Assembly: GCA_025353305.1 (NCBI GenBank)
Contig: JANXQX010000097.1
Span: forward strand, 1-34,170
From: Holophagaceae bacterium
Lineage (GTDB): Bacteria; Acidobacteriota; Holophagae; Holophagales; Holophagaceae
Direction: 5' to 3'
Length of the DNA stretch: 34,170 bases
Of the stretch, positions 29,858-34,170 are shown in pieces. The notes under the pieces are model-generated. The model saw only the letters and a program-made list of their open reading frames with translations, made no database searches and was not told the DNA's origin. The stretch's first letter is position 1, and every line of letters starts with the position of its first letter. The translations under genes and the position numbers were made by a program.

Positions 29858-31978
29858 CTATTTCTTTCCAGCCGCGCCGATGAACGCGAATGCGGTCTGC
29901 TCGTTGCTGTGGGCATCGGTGGCGCGCACTAGCACACGATCTCCGCGCACGGCATTCTTGGGAAGCAGCACATCGAAACGCTCGGTCTGGCTGTCGAAGA
30001 TCCGATCATCAGGGAGGATCTGCAGCCAGTTTTCACCATCTGCGCTGAGGGCCGCTTCCTTGATGACCGAAGTCGCATCCTGGGCGGTGAAGCGGACATG
30101 GACCCCGTCGTTTTCCATGGTGGCGCTGAGGTCTGAGATGCCGGGTGGCGTGTGATCCACTGTGAAGGCCGCCGTGCGGAACGTGCTCGTCAGCACCGCA
30201 TTGAAGGGCTGGGTGGGCGCGTCGCTGGCGGTGACTTCCAGGTGGTAGCGGCCATCGGGCAGGGGCAACGTATCAAAGGTGAAGAATTTTTCCTTCCAGA
30301 CCTTTTCCAGTTCGATGGGGCCGCCCCGATCAGGGAGCAGGCGGATCCGGTATTGCAGCGTGTCATTGTTCGGATCGCTTGCGCGGAAGACGAAAGCCTG
30401 GGAGGCGCGGCGGAAGCTGCGTTTTTCCGACCCGGCGTATTGCAAGGCAGGAATCAGTTTTTGTGTTTCCAGCGGAACCCGTTCGATGCCGATGTCGTCG
30501 GGCGGCGAGCTGCGGGTGATGACCACGCCCGTAGGCATGACATCGATGCCCTCCCACACAGGGGCCAGGTTGCGGTTGGTCCAGTAGACCTTCACCGAAT
30601 CCACCGTGGGTGTCGCCCCGCCGCGGGTGCTGGAAAGCTTCAGGCGGAACTGGGCAAAACGCGCGGGCGGCACGCCCGGGCGTTCGCCGCTGCGAAGGGG
30701 CGGCGTCCAGGTCGACCATGTGCTGTCTGGGGTTTCCGTGGACCCAGTGCGCAGCTGGAGTTCCACCGCGGTGCCAGTCGGCTGCTCCGAGTCCACGTAA
30801 GCCCGTCCCCAATCCGCAAGGGGATTTCCCTTCAAAACACGGCTTTCGAGTGTGCCCTCCGTAGTCTGGCTGTCCGATAGCTGGTGAAGTTCGGCGGGAT
30901 TGGAACCCACCGCCAGCAGATCCGAACCGCTCGCCACAAAGGCTGTGGCCTGCGCGGTGCCCAGATCCTGCAATGATGCAAAAGCTTCCTGATCCCGGCC
31001 GCGGTCAGCCAATGAAATGGAGAAAATTCGAGCCCGGTTGCCGGTGCCCACCAGCAACTGGCCCCGCCATGTCGCCAGAGAGAAAATGTGGCCCTGATTG
31101 CTCTGCCAAAGGGTTTCGGGCACCCGCGACTTATCCAAACGGATGACGGCGGACTTTGTGGCGGTGCCGGTTTCCGAAAGATAGCTCTCACGCTTTTCGA
31201 GGTTGCCGCTCGCCATGCGATTGGCCAGGCCATTGTTGGCACCGATGAATACCTGGCTTTCAAACAGGGCGATTGCACGGACTTCTTCAAATCCTGTAGA
31301 CACGAGCGTTTCCAATTTGTCCCCGGAATAGTGGAGCACCAGGCCCCGGCCATGGGTGCCAAGGTAGAAACCACCCAGCCCATCCGGAGTTAGGGCGGTG
31401 AAGGCCGTTTCCTCGGGCAATTCAGCCATCCTCCGGCCCCCGCTTTCACGCGCCAACAACAGCAATGCGCCCTTTTCGCCGCCCCCCGCGACAACCACAT
31501 CTCCACCTTGCGCGGAGATGCCCCACACCACCTTGGCTTCGATATCGGCAAAGGGTTTCACGTCGCCTGACGGAGATACCCGGAAGAGTTTTCCTTCGCC
31601 GCTGGGTGCCACCAGCAGATCGTTTCCGAGCTTAGCCATGGCGAAGATCACTCCGCCCTTCACCTGGGCCAAAGGCTTTACGTTGCCACCGCTGTAATGG
31701 AAGAGCTTGCCTTCCGTGCCTGCGGAAAGGAAAACGCCACCGGCTCCATCAGCCACCGCGGCCCAGACAACACCTTCGGGGAGCTGCCCTACGCGTCGCA
31801 ACCCGGGCGCCAGGCGAAGCTGTCCATCGGAACCGATGCGAACGCCCCGGGCCTCGGCGCTCAACCAGTCGTTGAAACCGCTGAAGGCGGCAGGTGAAAC
31901 AATGGAAGGGCTCGTCGCCTGCTGGGCATGCGCCATGCCAGCCACTGCCATCAACATCGGAAGCACACGTGAACGCAT
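29858..31978 (-). CDS. Secreted beta-propeller-like protein with C-terminal Ig-like region
   Basis: A 706-residue exported protein (signal peptide 1-18, MLMAVAGMAHAQ). Residues about 60-380 are repeats of the form GGVFLSAGTEGKLFHYS, NDLLVAPSGEGKLFRVS, GGFYLGTHGRGLVLHYS and SQVFIGANNGL, blades of a WD40/NHL-like propeller. Residues 400-600 contain a discoidin/fibronectin-like stretch (QLRTGSTETPDSTWSTWT) and a segment ending in DGRYHLEVTASD. The last 100 residues (VDHTPPGISDLSATMENDGV) look like an Ig-like domain. No catalytic motif is seen. GGAG is seven bases before the ATG, and the stop of the S55 peptidase gene lies 32 bases upstream, so they form an operon. Its role is unknown; binding or scaffolding in the envelope is a guess. 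Confidence 0.8.
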   Translation of the reverse strand: MRSRVLPMLMAVAGMAHAQQATSPSIVSPAAFSGFNDWLSAEARGVRIGSDGQLRLAPGLRRVGQLPEGVVWAAVADGAGGVFLSAGTEGKLFHYSGGNVKPLAQVKGGVIFAMAKLGNDLLVAPSGEGKLFRVSPSGDVKPFADIEAKVVWGISAQGGDVVVAGGGEKGALLLLARESGGRRMAELPEETAFTALTPDGLGGFYLGTHGRGLVLHYSGDKLETLVSTGFEEVRAIALFESQVFIGANNGLANRMASGNLEKRESYLSETGTATKSAVIRLDKSRVPETLWQSNQGHIFSLATWRGQLLVGTGNRARIFSISLADRGRDQEAFASLQDLGTAQATAFVASGSDLLAVGSNPAELHQLSDSQTTEGTLESRVLKGNPLADWGRAYVDSEQPTGTAVELQLRTGSTETPDSTWSTWTPPLRSGERPGVPPARFAQFRLKLSSTRGGATPTVDSVKVYWTNRNLAPVWEGIDVMPTGVVITRSSPPDDIGIERVPLETQKLIPALQYAGSEKRSFRRASQAFVFRASDPNNDTLQYRIRLLPDRGGPIELEKVWKEKFFTFDTLPLPDGRYHLEVTASDAPTQPFNAVLTSTFRTAAFTVDHTPPGISDLSATMENDGVHVRFTAQDATSVIKEAALSADGENWLQILPDDRIFDSQTERFDVLLPKNAVRGDRVLVRATDAHSNEQTAFAFIGAAGKK

Positions 31979-32010
31979 CTAGGTTCTCCAGCTAAAAGTA
32001 GTCAAGGTGA

Positions 32011-33801
32011 TCATTCAATTTCAACTTCAAGGGTGATCAGCCCCTTCACTTCGCGTTCCAGAGGCAACACTGCGCGGCCGATGATGTGCCGCTGGAGCTT
32101 GTTGTCGGAGCTGCCGCCGTCGGTGGCGATCAGGCTCGCCACGGAGGGGGGGATGCCTTCGATGCGGCTGCCACGCAGCCCCGCGCCCGGTTGGCTCTGC
32201 ACCAACAGTGCATAGGCGTGGTTGTTGCGCAAGGCGCCGTTCAGCAAGCGGACGATGTCGTTCAGGCCGCTGACATCGATGACGCGCTCATCGGGATCGG
32301 CGGCTGAAAGGCTGAGGCCATCCCCCACCAGCAATGTGGCCTTCCCTACCTGGGCACTGTGAGGCACGGGAATATTCAGGGTCGCGTTTTCCCTCACACC
32401 CTGGACGTTCTGGAGCGTCACCAGCACTGGCAGGGATTCCCCCCGTTTCACGTGGGCCTTGAGGATTCTCACCGCGGAAATCCCCGTGAGATCTAAGCGC
32501 TCCTCGGCTTTGATGGTCAGCGAAATGCCTTCGAATACGGGCCGTTCAAAGGGATTCATCGCCAAGGCCTGCATCATCGCACCCACGAAAGTGGCCAGCC
32601 GATTCGGATTCAGGTCCGCGATGACATTCTCGATTTCGATGGCCGGATGCCCGACGATCTTGATGTTGCCCTGCAGGGACAGGCTTTGCAGGCCCAGGCC
32701 GCGCACATATCCACTCAACGTCTGACTCACGACGGCGGAAGCCAGGATCGGCGTGATGAAGGGATGGTCCATCAGCTCGAATCGGAAATTCAAGGTCTTG
32801 CGGCCACCGAGATTCAGGCCGATGCGCAGTGGCACCATGCGTGGCTCGGCCCCCAGCACGCCACCCACGCCCACAGAGCGGTCCAGCCGCAGAGCGCCGA
32901 TGGGCGCCACGGACTGGGCGAGCTTGAAGCTGGACTGGTAGCTGGCCACGTTTCCCGCGACCGAAGCCGACCAGAGCGGCAGGTCCACGCCGCCCAGATT
33001 GAAAAGCTGATGGCCGAAAAGCAGGATCTTCTTCCCGCTCACATAAGTGATGGTGCCGGAGGCGGCCATGTCCATATCGCCTTGGACCAACGCAATCGAA
33101 GCCATGCCACCGGGCTCGATGGGGCTGGCCTTGGAATTTGGCGCAGGCGACACCATGGCTCCGCTTCCCGCATTGGCGAAACGCAGAGGCAGGCCGCTGA
33201 AAAGGGCCTGGTTTTCCGGCAGCAGCGAGGTCCCGGAAATGAGCAGGGGCAGTTCCGCAGCGGATTGACCGGCTTGGCTCCCCAGGCCCATAAGTTCCGA
33301 TAAAGGCAGCATCTCGCCTCGAAGCGCGGCCTTCAGCACCTTGGGCGGTTCCACCTTAGGAAGGATCAGGGGCGTGCGGGAAGGCATTGTCTCGGGCAGG
33401 TCCCTCAGTTGATCCAGCATTTCGCCGATGGGGGTGATGCCACCCATGGGCTCTTTCTCGAATGCGAATCCGATGCTCAGGGCGCCGATGAGCTTGCCGT
33501 CCACATAGCAGGGCGACCCGCTCATGCCCGCGAGAATCCCCGTTTCGGCCAAGGGTCCGCCGCTGGCCTTCACCAGGATCAGACTATGGCCAGGGGAGAT
33601 GTTCCGCTGGACGCCCAGCACTTCGAATTCAAAGGTCTCGATCTGGGCGCCTTTGAAGACCGTGCGTCCCGTGCCTTTCATTCCCGGAAGGATATCGGCC
33701 AGGGGCATGGTGGCCTGGGCATAAAGAGAAGTTGTCTCAGTTGTCAGCATCAGGACAGCAGGAACGAACAAAAGGCGAGCAGCCTTGAACAGCAGGGGCA
33801 T
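32011..33801 (-). CDS. SpoIVB-type S55 peptidase domain protein
   Basis: A 596-residue exported protein. The start is the ATG at 33801 with GGGAAA upstream and a signal peptide (MPLLFKAARLLFVPAVLMLT, ending near YAQA); the frame opens 13 codons earlier at a TTG. The S55 domain is near the N-terminus: RNISPGHSLILVKASGG (66-82), GILAGMSGSPCYVDGKLIGAL (split over 88-108, nucleophile in GMSGSP, 92-97) and GGITPIGEML (120-129). ILLFGHQLFNLG further on is the FGH block of the domain. No PDZ domain is evident. SpoIVB proper is a sporulation signalling protease; this homologue in a Gram-negative context is probably a different, envelope-processing enzyme, and the following propeller protein could be partner or substrate. 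Confidence 0.88.
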   Translation of the reverse strand: MPLLFKAARLLFVPAVLMLTTETTSLYAQATMPLADILPGMKGTGRTVFKGAQIETFEFEVLGVQRNISPGHSLILVKASGGPLAETGILAGMSGSPCYVDGKLIGALSIGFAFEKEPMGGITPIGEMLDQLRDLPETMPSRTPLILPKVEPPKVLKAALRGEMLPLSELMGLGSQAGQSAAELPLLISGTSLLPENQALFSGLPLRFANAGSGAMVSPAPNSKASPIEPGGMASIALVQGDMDMAASGTITYVSGKKILLFGHQLFNLGGVDLPLWSASVAGNVASYQSSFKLAQSVAPIGALRLDRSVGVGGVLGAEPRMVPLRIGLNLGGRKTLNFRFELMDHPFITPILASAVVSQTLSGYVRGLGLQSLSLQGNIKIVGHPAIEIENVIADLNPNRLATFVGAMMQALAMNPFERPVFEGISLTIKAEERLDLTGISAVRILKAHVKRGESLPVLVTLQNVQGVRENATLNIPVPHSAQVGKATLLVGDGLSLSAADPDERVIDVSGLNDIVRLLNGALRNNHAYALLVQSQPGAGLRGSRIEGIPPSVASLIATDGGSSDNKLQRHIIGRAVLPLEREVKGLITLEVEIE

Positions 33802-33922
33802 GGAGTTTTCCCAAGAAATCGGCCGTGACCGTATCAACAAAGCCTAACAGGGATGCGGATCCCCAAAGAATTCCTGGAGCCCCCACCTTTGCTTACATGT
33901 GTTTAGACGGCCATTAAGTTCC

Positions 33923-33977
33923 TGTGACGGATGTCACCCAGACTTAACTTTGAACTAAATAGAACCCCCTGTAATCT
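33923..33977 (+). promoter_or_regulatory. CRP-like site and promoter of the TonB-receptor-like gene
   Basis: TGTGA-N6-TCACC at 33923-33938 matches nine of the ten bases of the CRP half-site consensus. TTGAAC (33950-33955), a 16-bp spacer and TAATCT (33972-33977) form a modest promoter about 24 bases before the ATG at 34001. The site could also act on the divergent S55 gene. Activity of a CRP/FNR-type regulator here is inference. Confidence 0.45.
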
Positions 33978-34000
33978 TCACAAGATCGGAGGAACTATTT

Positions 34001-34170
34001 ATGACATCCAGGCACACTCGCATTTCCGGACTTATCGCCGTGCTCATCGCGGCACCCTTGGCCAGCCCTTTGATGGCCCAGGGCGTTTCTGCCCAACTCT
34101 CGGGCACCGTGAAATCGGCATCGGATCAGCCCGTAGCCGGCGCCACGGTAGTGATCCGCAACGCGGAAAC
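34001..34170 (+). CDS. TonB-dependent receptor / carboxypeptidase-regulatory-like protein, 5' part only
   Basis: Only 56 residues are visible before the window ends. A signal peptide (MTSRHTRISGLIAVLIAAPLASPLMAQ, split) leads into VSAQLSGTVKSASDQPVAGATVVIRNAE, the opening of a CarboxypepD-regulatory-like (CNA-B/SusC-type) beta-sandwich. In Acidobacteriota and Bacteroidota this is the standard N-terminal extension of outer-membrane TonB-dependent receptors (OmpA/Oar-like). The plug and barrel are outside the window, so the assignment rests on this extension. GGAGG is eight bases before the ATG. Confidence 0.7.
   Translation, partial: MTSRHTRISGLIAVLIAAPLASPLMAQGVSAQLSGTVKSASDQPVAGATVVIRNAE

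Noticed and set aside
32011..33801. The S55 protein as evidence that the organism forms spores
   Set aside because: S55 domains are widespread in non-sporulating Acidobacteriota and deltaproteobacterial lineages, and no other sporulation gene is visible here.

Overview
The window reads as an ordinary stretch of chromosome from a Gram-negative, GC-rich, heterotrophic bacterium. It is most likely an Acidobacteriota member, and my best guess is the Holophaga/Geothrix group. This is inferred from the mix of genes: a large secreted TonB-dependent-receptor start with a carboxypeptidase-regulatory-like fold, an S55 (SpoIVB-type) peptidase in what looks like a non-sporulating genome, a System II (ResB/CcsA) cytochrome c maturation operon, an EgtB/EgtD pair and split ACAD11-type genes. 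No marker gene for firm taxonomy is present. I saw no insertion sequence, phage gene, CRISPR array or rRNA.

Layout. 1-4.2 kb: a truncated CocE/NonD hydrolase, an ECH1-like dienoyl-CoA isomerase, two secreted beta-rich proteins (one a DUF4097-type repeat protein with an 18-residue period) and a class-C beta-lactamase-fold serine hydrolase. A strong terminator then backs onto a tRNA-Leu(CAA) with encoded CCA. 4.4-7.4 kb (minus): glutamine-dependent NAD synthase and an orphan PAS/histidine kinase. 7.4-10.4 kb (plus): a PEP-synthase/PPDK regulatory kinase-phosphorylase translationally coupled to egtB, followed by egtD, a minimal ergothioneine locus. 10.4-15.0 kb: an AmpG-like permease, threonine aldolase, an unknown membrane-anchored protein and cysteine desulfurase. 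15.3-18.9 kb: lipoprotein-resB-ccsA operon with two overlapping starts, two of them TTG, ending in a long hairpin terminator.

18.9-23.4 kb (minus): acyl-CoA dehydrogenase, APH-type kinase and two short-chain dehydrogenases. The kinase and dehydrogenase look like the two halves of eukaryotic ACAD10/11 and of the LvaA/LvaC pair, so this is probably a pathway that phosphorylates 4-hydroxyacyl-CoAs and eliminates the phosphate to feed beta-oxidation. Each intergenic gap longer than about 50 bp in and around this cluster carries an inverted repeat whose arms are built from a short iterated word (CGCAGAT, GCGGAGGG, CGGGGATGA, GCGAAGG). These four elements are the most unusual structural feature of the window.

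23.4-29.6 kb: RarA/MgsA ATPase, two pirins behind a consensus promoter that contains a palindromic operator, a universal stress protein, nadC, a dienelactone hydrolase and an enoyl-CoA hydratase followed by a degenerate copy of its own 3' end. 29.8-34.2 kb: a secreted beta-propeller protein and an S55 peptidase (minus), a CRP-like site, and the start of a TonB-dependent receptor-like gene that runs off the window. Fatty-acyl metabolism (ECH1, ECH, ACAD11-like, kinase, SDRs) and NAD synthesis (nadE, nadC) recur but are not in one operon.
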